From positions 1 through 44,062 of the forward strand of contig DKPS01000107.1 of the NCBI GenBank assembly GCA_002471345.1: 44,062 bases of DNA, in the 5' to 3' direction. The notes under the pieces were generated by a model. That model ran no database searches and was not told the origin of the DNA. It worked only from the letters and a program-made list of their open reading frames with translations. A program made the position numbers and the translations under genes. The first letter of the stretch is position 1. Each line of letters starts with the position of its first letter. This document shows positions 8,270-17,590 of the stretch, piece after piece. The stretch is from Saprospiraceae bacterium UBA7328. Its GTDB lineage: Bacteria; Bacteroidota; Bacteroidia; Chitinophagales; Saprospiraceae.

Positions 8270-9826
8270 ATGAAAAAATATAGTCTCATCCTTTCCATGC
8301 TCTTCGTTGCCCTCTTTGTTCATGGCCAAATGGATAATGATGAAATCACAGAAGTAATTATGAAACATGGCTTAGAACAGAGCGAAGTAATGGAAACTGC
8401 AAGCTGGCTGACCGATGTACATGGTCCCAGATTGACTGGGTCTCCTATGCTCGATCAAGCTACAGAATGGGCTCAGACTCAATTAAAGGATTGGGGCATG
8501 TCTAATGTTCATTTACATGAATGGGGCCCTTTTGGCAGAGGGTGGCAATTGGACCATTTCGAAATGCATGCCGGTGGAAATTCCTACTGGCCTATTTTGG
8601 CATATCCAAAGGCATGGTCACCATCAGTCAAAGGTAGTGCTGAAGTCATATATATAGAAATAGAGGAAGAGGAAGATATTGAAAAATATAGAGGGAAGCT
8701 TACAGGTAAATTCGTACTGATGGACAAGATCAGAAAAGTGGATCCTCCATTTGAAGCAATGGGTAAAAGAAAAGATGTCGACAACCTGTTTAACTTGGCA
8801 ACTGCCGGTGTGCCTACACCACGTCCACGTCGTGGATCCAGACCCGGTTTTGCTTTAAATAAAGCAATATGGAAAATGCTTGAGGAAGAAAAACCCTTGG
8901 CTGTGTTAGATAGAAGTTATAAGGGCGACCTCGGGACAGTATTTGTTTCAGGGGCACGAACTGGAGATGGAAGTGCTCGTGACTTCGACCGGAATGTTGT
9001 GCCTCAACTTACATTGTCAATAGAGCATTACAATCGCATTTTTAGATTGATGAATAAAGGAATTCCTGTTGAACTGACAGTCGATTTACAAACCAGCTAC
9101 ACGAACTCAGACGGAATGGAGCACAATGTCATCGCTGAGATTCCAGGTACAGATCTTAGTGAAGAAGTTGTAATGTTCGGCGCGCACCTGGACTCCTGGC
9201 ATACAGGGACAGGAGCGACTGATAATGCAGCTGGCAGTTCTGTTATGATGGAGGCAGCACGGATTCTTCTTAAGACAATCGAAGAAACAGGTGTAAAACC
9301 AAGAAGAACATTACGTTTGGCATTATGGACTGGTGAAGAACAAGGATTGCACGGTTCGCGAAATTATGTCGGAGATTATTTTGCTGACTTTGGTGAATCC
9401 GGATGGACACCACAGGGATTGAAACCTGAAAATGAAAATATTTCAGCCTACTATAACCTTGACAATGGAACAGGTAAGATTAGAGGCGTCTATATGCAAG
9501 GAAACGAAAAAGTAGGATCGATATTCAGAGAATGGCTTGATCCCTTCGAAAGCCTTGATGCACAAACGTTAACATTGAATAATACTGGTGGTACAGATCA
9601 CCTTGCTTTTGATGGTGTTGGAATACCTGGGTTTCAATTCATACAAGATCCTGTAGCCTATTTTACACGTACACACCACTCGAATATGGACAATTGGGAT
9701 GCCTTAATCGAAGATGATTTGAAGCAGGCAGCCACAATCATAGCTTCGTTTGTATGGAATACCGCACAACATGATGAGCGCCTTCCTCGAAAACCATCGG
9801 AAGATAAAGCTGTGAGTGAGAATTAA
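8270..9826 (+). CDS. Secreted M28 family zinc aminopeptidase
   Basis: The 518-residue product has a Sec signal peptide (MKKYSLILSMLFVALFVHGQ), a PA-like insert region (about 110-260), and an M28 catalytic domain. The dizinc ligands are all present: His306 and Asp308 in AHLDSW, Asp318 in ATDNAAG, Glu356-Glu357 in TGEEQG, Asp398 in YNLDNGTG, and His444 in GGTDHLAFD. The N-terminal segment WLTDVHGPRLTGSP is typical of Bacteroidota M28 peptidases. The enzyme should release N-terminal residues from peptides in the periplasm or outside the cell. It stands alone, followed by the large hairpin-forming element at 9841-10040. Confidence 0.92.
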   Translation: MKKYSLILSMLFVALFVHGQMDNDEITEVIMKHGLEQSEVMETASWLTDVHGPRLTGSPMLDQATEWAQTQLKDWGMSNVHLHEWGPFGRGWQLDHFEMHAGGNSYWPILAYPKAWSPSVKGSAEVIYIEIEEEEDIEKYRGKLTGKFVLMDKIRKVDPPFEAMGKRKDVDNLFNLATAGVPTPRPRRGSRPGFALNKAIWKMLEEEKPLAVLDRSYKGDLGTVFVSGARTGDGSARDFDRNVVPQLTLSIEHYNRIFRLMNKGIPVELTVDLQTSYTNSDGMEHNVIAEIPGTDLSEEVVMFGAHLDSWHTGTGATDNAAGSSVMMEAARILLKTIEETGVKPRRTLRLALWTGEEQGLHGSRNYVGDYFADFGESGWTPQGLKPENENISAYYNLDNGTGKIRGVYMQGNEKVGSIFREWLDPFESLDAQTLTLNNTGGTDHLAFDGVGIPGFQFIQDPVAYFTRTHHSNMDNWDALIEDDLKQAATIIASFVWNTAQHDERLPRKPSEDKAVSEN

Positions 9827-9840
9827 ATAAGTCGTACTGA

Positions 9841-10040
9841 GTGCACAACACGAATTTGGTGAACCAAATACTGGTAATCAGTTTCGAATTAAAGAATTTG
9901 AAGGGCAAGCCTGATTTTGGTGCTTGCAGTTTATGAGACTTACAAACGTTTGAATCTCTCATAAAATCGGGTTTGACTGATACAAAGCAGCTTTGAGCTT
10001 TTGCTCGGCACCCAATCATAAATCGTTGTGTTTTACACTG
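9841..10040. repeat. Large imperfect inverted-repeat element between M28 and esterase genes
   Basis: The outer arms GTGCACAACACGAATTTGGTG (from 9841) and CACCCAATCATAAATCGTTGTG (10009-10030) are imperfectly complementary. Near the centre TTTATGAGA pairs with TCTCATAAA around an AAACGTTT palindrome, flanked by CCTGATTT and AATCGGG. This gives one long bulged hairpin with CACAAC at its left foot and GTTGTG at its right foot. The shape recalls an integron attC site or a long terminator structure. No protein-like frame is present. Confidence 0.45.
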
Positions 10041-10075
10041 AAAAATAGATGAATGCCTTTTTAAAATAAGTAATT

Positions 10076-10921
10076 ATGAAAGCAAATTTATTGGCAGCAA
10101 TAGTCCTAACTATGCTCACACAATGTGTATTTGCCCAGGATATAAAAGAGGTTGAATACAAAATTGATATTGCAGTTCCTTACTACAGTGAAGAACTCAT
10201 GGAGGGTGATGAATATATGCAAGAGATGTGTGTATTTGACTTTTATTACCCTAGGGGTATAAAGGATTTTCCCACTATTATTTGGTTCCATGGTGGCGGA
10301 TTGACCGCTGGAAAACGTGGCATTCCTAACTATTTGAAAAATCGGGGTTTTGCAATAATTGGAGTGGGCTATCGACTTTCACCTAAGGTCAAAGTTGTGG
10401 AGTGTATTAAAGATGCGGCAGCTGCAACAGCATGGGCATTCAAAAATATTGAGGATTATGGCGGCAAAAAGAACCTGATTTTTGTATCAGGAATGTCTGC
10501 TGGTGGATATTTGGCATACATGATTGGATTGGACAAGGAGTATCTGGGAACCCATGAAATTGATGCCAATCAGATTGCGGGACTGATACCATTTTCAGGA
10601 CATGCAATCACACATTTCACTGCTCGAAAAGAAATGGGAATAGATGGTACACAACCCATTATCGATAAAATGGCTCCTCTATATCATGTCAAGGCCGATG
10701 CAGCACCATTGCTAATTATTACTGGTGATAGAGAACTGGAGATGTTAGGAAGATATGAAGAGAATGCCTACATGGCGAGAATGATGAAAATCGCTGGACA
10801 TGACAATGTAGAGATTTATGAACTTGATGGAAACAACCATGGGCAAATGATGTATCCTGCATTTCCTCTTTTATTGAGAGAAGTCAAAAAATTAACCAAA
10901 GAGATTTTAGATAGTAATTGA
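10076..10921 (+). CDS. Secreted alpha/beta hydrolase (HSL-type esterase)
   Basis: The 281-residue product has a Sec signal peptide (MKANLLAAIVLTMLTQCVFAQ) and a complete esterase catalytic set: an HGGG oxyanion motif (His72), the nucleophile Ser141 in GMSAGGY, Asp218 in ITGDRE, and His255 in NNHGQM. The HGGG motif places it in the hormone-sensitive-lipase/BD-FAE-like group of alpha/beta hydrolases, which cleave carboxyl esters of small molecules or acylated sugars. Location is periplasmic or extracellular. It is a single-gene unit bounded by hairpin elements on both sides. The natural substrate cannot be told from sequence. Confidence 0.88.
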   Translation: MKANLLAAIVLTMLTQCVFAQDIKEVEYKIDIAVPYYSEELMEGDEYMQEMCVFDFYYPRGIKDFPTIIWFHGGGLTAGKRGIPNYLKNRGFAIIGVGYRLSPKVKVVECIKDAAAATAWAFKNIEDYGGKKNLIFVSGMSAGGYLAYMIGLDKEYLGTHEIDANQIAGLIPFSGHAITHFTARKEMGIDGTQPIIDKMAPLYHVKADAAPLLIITGDRELEMLGRYEENAYMARMMKIAGHDNVEIYELDGNNHGQMMYPAFPLLLREVKKLTKEILDSN

Positions 10922-10950
10922 CCTTTTGGAACATCCGCAGTGTGCGAAAA

Positions 10951-11011
10951 CACAACAATGGATCAAAACGGATAAAAAAGCATTTTATCAAGACAGCTAT
11001 CCAATGTTGTG
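10951..11011. repeat. 61-base two-stem hairpin, attC-like
   Basis: CACAACAATGGAT (10951-10963) pairs with ATCCAATGTTGTG (10999-11011) with one mismatch in 13. Inside, GATAAAA (10971-10977) pairs with TTTTATC (10983-10989). Two stems separated by unpaired spacers, with AAC at the left foot and GTT at the right foot (GTTGTGC), match the general architecture of integron attC sites, whose right core is GTTRRRY; this one deviates at one position. The alternative is a structured transcription terminator, but no T-run follows. Confidence 0.45.
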
Positions 11012-11263
11012 CATTATGTCCCTGAAAGATTAAGGTTGTAAACAGCATTTATTGAGCACTCCTTGTTGACTCTATTTCTGATTTCATTCCCTGATATCAC
11101 ATATAAAGCCTTTTATGATCATCGATACTCTTCAAAATAACGATGCTTTAAGTGAATTGCCTTTTTGTTATCTTGACCTTGAAGCATCCGTTGATAAACA
11201 TCCCATATCTTTCCAAATTGAAAGTACATGTATAGGGTGGATTGATGGAATGGGTGAATATAT

Positions 11264-11283
11264 ACAGATGTTGTGCTTTATTA
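11264..11283 (+). repeat. Conserved DUF6090 leader, copy 2
   Basis: ACAGATgTTGTGCTTtATTA lies 19 bases before the DUF6090 start at 11303 and matches the leader at 277-296 in 18 of 20 bases. It begins shortly after a GTTGTGC core-like word, also seen at the foot of the hairpin at 11005-11011. Confidence 0.5.
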
Positions 11284-11302
11284 AGGTAAACCCAAAATAA
11301 CC

Positions 11303-12037
11303 ATGATAAAATTCTTTAGAAAAATTAGACAAAATCTACTTGTAGAAGGCATAACTGGAAAGTATTTAAAATATGCAGTTGGGGAGATCTTACTTGTTGT
11401 TTTTGGTATATTAATTGCTCTTCAAATTAATAATTGGAATGAAGATCGAATAGATGATAAAATAGAGAGGAAAGCTCTGCTTGATCTATTGCAGGAATTC
11501 CAATCAAACAAAATAACTTTCGACGAACATTTTGATTTAAAGCAAGAACATGATGTTAAACTCAATGAATTTATTAGTATCGTTCGAAAACAAGAAATAT
11601 TAGATACAATGACAAATCTGCGTTTGCCTCCTTTAAGTCGAAAAACATTTGATCCTTCAATGGGCATGGTAAACTCAATAATGAATTCGGATAAGATTGA
11701 CAAATTAGAAAACGATTCTTTACGGGTTTTACTTTCAAATTGGAAGTTTCTATTACAGGATTTTAAGGAAGAAGAAGAAAGTCTATATCAATACATCTTC
11801 AATGTTCTCAAACCATATGAGGCATCTTTATTTCCATATAGTATGCGTAAGTATGATAGTAGCTTTACTATTCTTGAAATTGATGATTATCGTAGAAATG
11901 CTTTTATGGATATGAAATATCAAAATCATATCATACAAATTCATAGCGAGGTCCGTGGTCAAGTAAGGGAAGGAGAAAAAGTATCGAACGATATTAATCA
12001 AATAATAAGATTGCTTAAAAAAGAACTAAATAAATAA
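11303..12037 (+). CDS. DUF6090 family membrane-anchored protein (copy 3)
   Basis: The 244-residue product begins MIKFFRKIRQNLLVEG and has one membrane segment (about residues 23-43, KYAVGEILLVVFGILIAL) ending in QINNWNED. The remaining domain is acidic, Lys-rich and largely helical, with DPSMGMVNSIMNSDKI matching the corresponding part of copy 2 (NPSFGVINSLISSGSI). It is thus closer to copy 2 than to copy 1. The gene has the shared leader (11264-11283) and a shared trailer (12064-12135). The function of the family is unknown; co-occurring copies with diverged soluble domains suggest interaction with different partners. Confidence 0.88.
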   Translation: MIKFFRKIRQNLLVEGITGKYLKYAVGEILLVVFGILIALQINNWNEDRIDDKIERKALLDLLQEFQSNKITFDEHFDLKQEHDVKLNEFISIVRKQEILDTMTNLRLPPLSRKTFDPSMGMVNSIMNSDKIDKLENDSLRVLLSNWKFLLQDFKEEEESLYQYIFNVLKPYEASLFPYSMRKYDSSFTILEIDDYRRNAFMDMKYQNHIIQIHSEVRGQVREGEKVSNDINQIIRLLKKELNK

Positions 12038-12063
12038 CAGTAATTATCCAAAAACAGGAGAGA

Positions 12064-12135
12064 TGAACAACGAAAGCACAACAATGTTTATGTAATCATA
12101 GCTCCCTTTCGATCGCTACGCTTCATATACTTACC
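12064..12135 (+). repeat. DUF6090 trailer element, copy D
   Basis: Homologous to the element at 7902-7968 and likewise placed just after a DUF6090 stop. It contains GCACAAC at its left side, AATGTTTATG at 12083-12092, GCTCC at 12101-12105 and CTTACC at its right end, immediately followed by GTTAC. The word CACAACAATG is also the left arm of the hairpin at 10951, linking these two kinds of element. Confidence 0.45.
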
Positions 12136-12144
12136 GTTACTTGT

Positions 12145-12390
12145 AATCAAAATAAGGCAATTAAAGAATCAATTATTTTGCATTTTCTGTTTTGTGTAAT
12201 TTTCTGTAGTTGTCAACAAAGACAGGAAATTGGGAGTGATTTAGTATTGAGAGGTGGATATACTATTGATGGAACTGGAGCAGATTTATTTGAAAATAAG
12301 GATATAATTATTTATCAAGGGAAGATAAAATCCATAATTCCTCAAGGCACAAATAAATTATCAAAAATCCTTAAAGTAATTGTTCGATAG
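12145..12390 (+). pseudogene. N-terminal fragment of an amidohydrolase lipoprotein
   Basis: The frame encodes a lipoprotein-like signal (LHFLFCVIFCSCQQ) followed by SDLVLRGGYTIDGTGADLFE and NKDIIIYQGKIKSIIPQG, the classic N-terminal beta-sandwich of amidohydrolase/D-aminoacylase-type enzymes. It then ends with a stop after LSKILKVIVR, exactly where the family continues to the metal-binding HxH barrel. No ATG is present; a TTG at 12178 is the only plausible start. The catalytic domain (over 300 residues) is missing and is not found in other frames downstream, so this is a truncated relic. Confidence 0.65.
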
Positions 12391-12570
12391 TTTCTTAGAC
12401 TAACAAACCTTCTGTGCTATCACCATCTACAGGGCAGAGTTTACTTTTCCATGAAATTGAGAGTGGTGTCGAATAAAGCATCCACCTATATACTTGTATT
12501 TTCTTTGATTTCTATTCTAATGAACATATTCCACTTTGGATGATATTGTTCATATAACCTGCAGCCTATA

Positions 12571-14016
12571 TTATTTTGAATCTACTGACGGTTGCTCAAC
12601 CTGATACGCTCTATCATACAAACTGAGCTGTCGCTTTTTCCAAACAGCACCCTCTAAAAATAGCGGATGAGGAAGACTTACATCCCATTCACCAAGTTTA
12701 TGCAATAGATTTCGTGTTTTTTCCAAATGTTCAAGACAGACATTATTTTCTTCAGACTTGTCGATTGATAAATTATAAAGCATCGGCAAACGGTCAGGAA
12801 GCCTCACCAATTTCCATTCTCCTTCTCTTATCGCTGCACTTATGGTAAATCGCCATTTTAACTCATGATGAGGCAATGAATCCGTTTCTTGAGTAAGAAA
12901 AGGAATAAGATTGACACCATCGAAATTATCTTCTTCTTCATTTCCTCCTGCCAATTTCAAAAATGTGGGAGCGATATCCAAGGAAGAAACTGGATGTTTA
13001 TAAATGGATCCTTCTAATAGTATCTCAGGCCAACTCATGACAAAAGGCACATGGATACCTCCTTCTAGCAATATGCCTTTTTGTCCATTGAAAGGTGCAT
13101 TAATAGAGGCATTACTATCAGTAGGTCCTCCATTGTCACTTATAAATACAATCAGAGTATTTTCTCTGAGTCCCTGATCTTCTACCGCAGCTATAATCTT
13201 ACCTACATTCACATCCAGTCTATGGACCATTGCAGCATATGTACGGCGTTTTTCATCAATTATATGTTTGTATAGTTTAAGGTCTTCCTCAGTGGCTTGC
13301 ATAGGTGTGTGAGGAGCATTAAACGAGGCAAAAAGGAAGAATGGGTTGTTTTGATTCCTTTCTACAAATTCAACACATTCATTACCTTTATCATCGGTGA
13401 TATAAGTAATGGGTGTGGGCGTCTTATAGTTACATTCTATTAGAGATTCGTATCCTTTTACATTTGGTAATGAAGAGAAATAATCATGTCCACCACCGGT
13501 GTATCCCCAAAACTTGTCAAAGCCCCTTTCAAGTGGATGAAACTGAGGTTCATTACCTAAGTGCCATTTCCCAATGAGGCCAGTAGTATAGCCTAAGGAC
13601 TTTAAGCGCTGAGCTATTGTCTTTTCTGACAAAGGCAATCCTAAGTATTCCGGGTCAAATCCTGGCTGATTTTCTGCTAAATTATTATCATGACCAAATT
13701 CAACCTGATTTCGGCCGGTAAGCAGACCAGCACGAGATGGGCTGCAAACAGGTGAGGAAACATAACCATTAGAAAATCGAATGCCTTGAAAAGCAAGTTG
13801 ATCGATATTTGGGGTATGAATTTGTGTGCTTCCATTAATACTCAGATCGCCGAATCCGAGATCATCGGCCACTATTAAGATGAAATTAGGTTTGTCTGTA
13901 GCTGATCTTATATTCTTATTGTCGTTTTCTGAATTACCTTTTTCTTGAGCATATGATGTATTCAAACACAAAAAGGGAATAAGAACCAAAATCATCCATT
14001 CAAAAGTGTATTTCAT
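12571..14016 (-). CDS. Secreted arylsulfatase (S1 family)
   Basis: The 481-residue product starts at 14016 with a signal peptide (MKYTFEWMILVLIPFLCLNTSYAQ); an upstream ATG at 14055 is less likely. The sulfatase signature CSPSR carries the formylglycine-precursor Cys91 (SSPVCSPSRAGLLTGRNQ), the N-terminal metal site is VADDLGFGD, and GKWHLG and SDNGG complete the active site. The protein hydrolyses sulfate esters, most likely of algal polysaccharides or small aryl sulfates. It requires an anaerobic or formylglycine-generating maturase encoded elsewhere. No SusCD or glycoside hydrolase genes are next to it, so a polysaccharide-utilisation role is not supported by context. Confidence 0.92.
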   Translation of the reverse strand: MKYTFEWMILVLIPFLCLNTSYAQEKGNSENDNKNIRSATDKPNFILIVADDLGFGDLSINGSTQIHTPNIDQLAFQGIRFSNGYVSSPVCSPSRAGLLTGRNQVEFGHDNNLAENQPGFDPEYLGLPLSEKTIAQRLKSLGYTTGLIGKWHLGNEPQFHPLERGFDKFWGYTGGGHDYFSSLPNVKGYESLIECNYKTPTPITYITDDKGNECVEFVERNQNNPFFLFASFNAPHTPMQATEEDLKLYKHIIDEKRRTYAAMVHRLDVNVGKIIAAVEDQGLRENTLIVFISDNGGPTDSNASINAPFNGQKGILLEGGIHVPFVMSWPEILLEGSIYKHPVSSLDIAPTFLKLAGGNEEEDNFDGVNLIPFLTQETDSLPHHELKWRFTISAAIREGEWKLVRLPDRLPMLYNLSIDKSEENNVCLEHLEKTRNLLHKLGEWDVSLPHPLFLEGAVWKKRQLSLYDRAYQVEQPSVDSK

Positions 14017-14165
14017 AAGGCCGTTTAAAGTTTCAAAATTTGTCATCTGAGTCACCCAATGTCCATTTCTTTTATTTCAATTCAAATTCTTTGAAAAGTT
14101 GCTTCTCCTCGTCAACTGTCTATTTTACCCATTCTCTATTAAAATGACCGTTATTTATAGAAATG

Positions 14166-14182
14166 GATAGAACAATTCTATC
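14166..14182. promoter_or_regulatory. Inverted repeat GATAGAA-CAA-TTCTATC in divergent promoter region
   Basis: A perfect 7-3-7 inverted repeat sits in the 232 bases between the divergent sulfatase (minus) and S10 peptidase (plus) genes, 67 bases before the peptidase start. It could be an operator shared by both. Only the symmetry and position support this. Confidence 0.3.
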
Positions 14183-14248
14183 TATAGAACGTACATTGCA
14201 TGATATAAATCTCAGCCAAATTTAAGAGATTCAACTAACAGAATAGAA

Positions 14249-15760
14249 ATGATTTTTTCAAAAAAAGTAATTATTCTTTTATCCTTGATACTACTATCAG
14301 GATCAATTTTTTCACAAGAAAAAAAGGAAGAATCTAAACCGATACCAAAACCTGAGTCATTCATAACCAATCATCAGGTTACAAATGGAGGTAAAAAAAT
14401 AAGCTACAAAGCAATAGCATCTGAGACATATTTAAAAAATAAGTCCAACGAGCCAGTTGCATCAATCTGGTCAGTTGCCTATATCAAAGAAGGAGAGACC
14501 AATCAAAAGAAGCGTCCAATAACTTTCGTTTTTAATGGAGGCCCAGGGTCGGCGTCAATGTGGTTACACATGGGATTATTTGGCCCTGAAGTAGTAAAAG
14601 TAAACTCTGATGCTAAAGAAGACGACGGGGCAGCACCTTATGACTTAGTGACTAACGATCATGGATTATTAGACATTACAGATATTGTTTTTATAGACCC
14701 TGTTGGTACAGGATACAGTCGAGTTGTGGGCAAAGGTAAAGTCGAAGATTACTGGGGACTAAATGAAGATGCAGCATCCATTGCGATGTTTATGAGACAG
14801 TGGATAACAGATAACAATCGATGGTTTTCTCCAAAATATATTGCTGGTGAAAGTTTTGGGACCACTAGAGCTGCAGCAGTGGCAAATGCTTTAGAGGGCA
14901 ATGGTCAAAATATGGCATTGAATGGCTTAATTCTTATATCCCAAGCTCTGGATTATGCAGGTTCTACATCAGCTCATCATAATATAACTTCTTATTTGAC
15001 CTATTTACCCAGCATGGCCGCTACAGCTTGGTATCACAAAAAAGCTGGTCAAGAGAAAACACTTGAATCCTTTGTGGAAGAATGTAGAAATTTTACATAC
15101 AATTCATATGCACCTATTCTGTACAAAGGATCTTTTGTTACTGAAGATGACAAGAATAAAACAGCTGAAAAGTTGAGCTATTTCACAAGCTTGAGCAAGG
15201 AGTATATTTTAAAATCTAACCTCAGAATTTTAATGCCTAGATTTCAAAAAGAATTACTGTCAGATCAAGGTCTTGCTGTTGGAAGATTAGACGGAAGATT
15301 TATGGGGAAAGAAATTGACCAATTATCTGACGGTCCACATCTTGGTGACCCTTCCAGTTATCAGATAAGTTCGGCATATACTTCAGCCCTAAATCATTAT
15401 TTCGCATCAGTCCTTAACGTCAAAATGGACAGGCCATATTTGACTTCAAATAGAGAAATAGGTAGGAAGTGGAATTGGAGAACAGTGTCTAAAGAACAAT
15501 ATTGGGAACCTACGGCTGTCAGTGTTTCTAGTAAGTTAGCAGAAACAATGAGACGGAATACTGAAATGAAAGTTATGGTAGCCAATGGTTATTATGATTT
15601 AATATGCCCTTTCTTTGATGCTGAGTTTACTTTTTCTCGTAACGGCATAGATTGGAAGAAAATAGAAATGAAGTACTATGAAGGAGGGCATATGATGTAT
15701 ACACATGAGCCTGATTTTATAAAACTATCTAATGATATTAGAGCGTTTATCTCCAATTAA
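14249..15760 (+). CDS. Secreted S10 family serine carboxypeptidase
   Basis: The 503-residue product has a Sec signal peptide (MIFSKKVIILLSLILLSGSIFSQ). Family S10 features are all present: FNGGPGSASMW near residue 93, the nucleophile Ser202 in AGESFGT, Asp450 in NGYYDLICP and His481 in EGGHMMY. The enzyme removes C-terminal residues from peptides; S10 enzymes are most active at acidic pH in eukaryotes, while bacterial members are less well characterised. The gene is monocistronic and divergent from the sulfatase. With the M28 aminopeptidase at 8270 it provides both ends of exopeptidase digestion. Confidence 0.92.
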   Translation: MIFSKKVIILLSLILLSGSIFSQEKKEESKPIPKPESFITNHQVTNGGKKISYKAIASETYLKNKSNEPVASIWSVAYIKEGETNQKKRPITFVFNGGPGSASMWLHMGLFGPEVVKVNSDAKEDDGAAPYDLVTNDHGLLDITDIVFIDPVGTGYSRVVGKGKVEDYWGLNEDAASIAMFMRQWITDNNRWFSPKYIAGESFGTTRAAAVANALEGNGQNMALNGLILISQALDYAGSTSAHHNITSYLTYLPSMAATAWYHKKAGQEKTLESFVEECRNFTYNSYAPILYKGSFVTEDDKNKTAEKLSYFTSLSKEYILKSNLRILMPRFQKELLSDQGLAVGRLDGRFMGKEIDQLSDGPHLGDPSSYQISSAYTSALNHYFASVLNVKMDRPYLTSNREIGRKWNWRTVSKEQYWEPTAVSVSSKLAETMRRNTEMKVMVANGYYDLICPFFDAEFTFSRNGIDWKKIEMKYYEGGHMMYTHEPDFIKLSNDIRAFISN

Positions 15761-15782
15761 AAGACAGGGCGTTTTATAAGAT

Positions 15783-15839
15783 ATTACACTATGATCAGAT
15801 CTGTTACTTCAAAAGAAGTAAGCCTTTCATTACACTATG
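15783..15839. repeat. Inverted repeat flanked by 11-base direct repeats
   Basis: TTACTTC (15804-15810) pairs perfectly with GAAGTAA (15815-15821) across an AAAA loop, in the space between the convergent S10 and T9SS genes. The sequence ATTACACTATG occurs at 15783-15793 and again at 15829-15839. The stem may act as a weak bidirectional terminator; no strong T-run follows. The direct repeats have no known role. Confidence 0.35.
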
Positions 15840-16464
15840 GGTTTGCGAATAAAAAATAGCGCAAATTCAAAAATTGATCTTTAATCTTGAAACTGTTCAT
15901 CCAATAATCATGTAGCATAGACCTTTCCTCCGGTCAATCTCACATAGAAATCATTTTCCTTTTGATTCTTTCATTGCCATTGTTCAATTCTACAAAGTAG
16001 ACTCCTGGACCAGAAAGTTCTTTCGATTCAATTATTACATTGTGCCATCCTTTAATAAAGTAGTCATCTTCAGAATGAACTTCCAAACCAGAAACATCAA
16101 AAATCTGAATATCTACGTCACTACTGACAGGATTATAAAAGCGCAAGATTGTGCTGTCATCAAACGGATTCGGCTTGTTTTGTTCGACTTTTAATTGATC
16201 CAGAACTGAATTGTTTTTTGCATCAGATGGCTTTCCGTCTAAATCCGAATCTTTATCCTCGGGTTCTTCTGCCTTCAGTCCATCATCACTTGACGATTGA
16301 TCATTCTCTTTTACATTGAAGAATTCAAATAGCTCATCTTGAGTAGACTCAAGAACATCAACATTCTCGTATACTCGATCGTCAGAATAGAACACCGTCA
16401 ATGTATCTGAAGAATTACTGTCAAAAAAATCGAAATAATAGTCATTTTCACACATCTTAGACTC

Positions 16465-17590
16465 TATCACGACTTCACATTCTACTACATGATTGGTTCC
16501 GCATTTAGTTGATATGAGCATAGTCACATTGGAGGTACCAATTGACATATTTGTGTCCACATGTATCCATTTGAAAGGATAATCAACATCTACAAAAGCT
16601 TGAGAACCAAATATAAATGTGACTTGTTCTATATCCCTAGTATTTTCTCCCCCCACAAACAAGGACAGATCGTGCCCCTCGGAATATCTCATCACGCAGT
16701 CCTCATTAGAAGGCCTATTTCCATCTACATTAAACCAATATTCTGAGCCACAAATCCTTTCTTCTACGGTAACTATACAATCTTTAGTGATAATACTATC
16801 GCAATTATCTATTATCGTCATGCTCATCGGATAGGTCCCAATCGCCATATTAGTCGCAACATCTAACCATTCAAATGGTGCGACTGAATCATAATATGCC
16901 TCATCCATAATGAATAGAGTCGCTTCGACTATATCCTCCTGATTACCTCCTGCTGCTAATGAGAGATCATGTCCCTCATCAAAAGTCATTTCACAATCCA
17001 TAATTACAACAGTACATTCTTGTAAAAATTTATTTCCACTTGTGTCAATAATTGAAATCGATATTGGGTATCGGCCAGGAGCCAGGTTTCGTTCATAGTC
17101 TATCCACTCAAAAGGATAAGTTTTATCTGTTATTTCTTGATCTCTAAATGTGAGTGTGGCTTCACTCACAGAAGGTAGGTTACTACCACCAAGATGGATC
17201 CAAATGTCGTCACCTTCCTTATAAGACACCTCACAATCCATCTCATTCGATCTGCCCTGGTCAGACATGAACCAAAAATCAGAATCGCAAAGGTCGGCAT
17301 TGATCACCACATTGCATGACCTTCTAATGGTGTCGTTACAAAAGGAAATAGCTGTTATGTTGATCGGGTAAGTGCCAGGCGACATATTTTTTTCTATATC
17401 CGTCCATTCAAAAGGAGCCTGATTATCAATTAATATTTGATCACCATATTCCAGATACACCTCTTCAATATTCGGAAGGTAGTCTCCATCTACTTTTACA
17501 GACAAATCATGTCCTTCTTCATATACTAATTCGCAATTATCAGTGGCCTGAGCGCCTCCTTCATATTCAAACCAAAGGTCAGAAAGGCAT
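16465..17590 (-). repeat. Tandem Ig-like repeats of the T9SS protein
   Basis: Four successive units of about 80-100 residues each share an opening C...WF, a central EGHDLS or equivalent, and the motif FEWnnnnnNMnnGnYP. Examples are FEWTDIEKNMSPGTYP, FEWLDVATNMAIGTYP and FKWIHVDTNMSIG. A fifth, displaced copy lies further upstream (FEWTNIDTNMALGHYP, about 18600-18900). These are extracellular beta-sandwich modules with paired cysteines, suited to a stalk. The unit near 17000 lacks the usual opening WF segment. Confidence 0.7.

Larger units (their letters stand above)
10922..11302. other. Intergenic region with attC-like hairpin and DUF6090 leader
   Basis: A 381-base stretch without a supportable gene. 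It contains the hairpin at 10951-11011 and the DUF6090 leader at 11264-11283. A 61-codon frame at 11115-11300 exists but overlaps the conserved leader and has no recognisable features, so it is not called. Confidence 0.55.

Noticed and set aside
11115..11300. 61-codon plus-strand frame ending 3 bases before the DUF6090 gene
   Set aside because: Its last third is the conserved DUF6090 leader, which is non-coding before the copy at 314, and the residues show no recognisable pattern.
7896..12180. Calling the region an integron outright
   Set aside because: No integrase or attI is visible and the cores deviate from GTTRRRY; it is reported only as a hypothesis.
15783..15839. Direct repeats ATTACACTATG as a target-site duplication
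   Set aside because: Only 35 bases lie between them and no transposase or terminal repeats are present.
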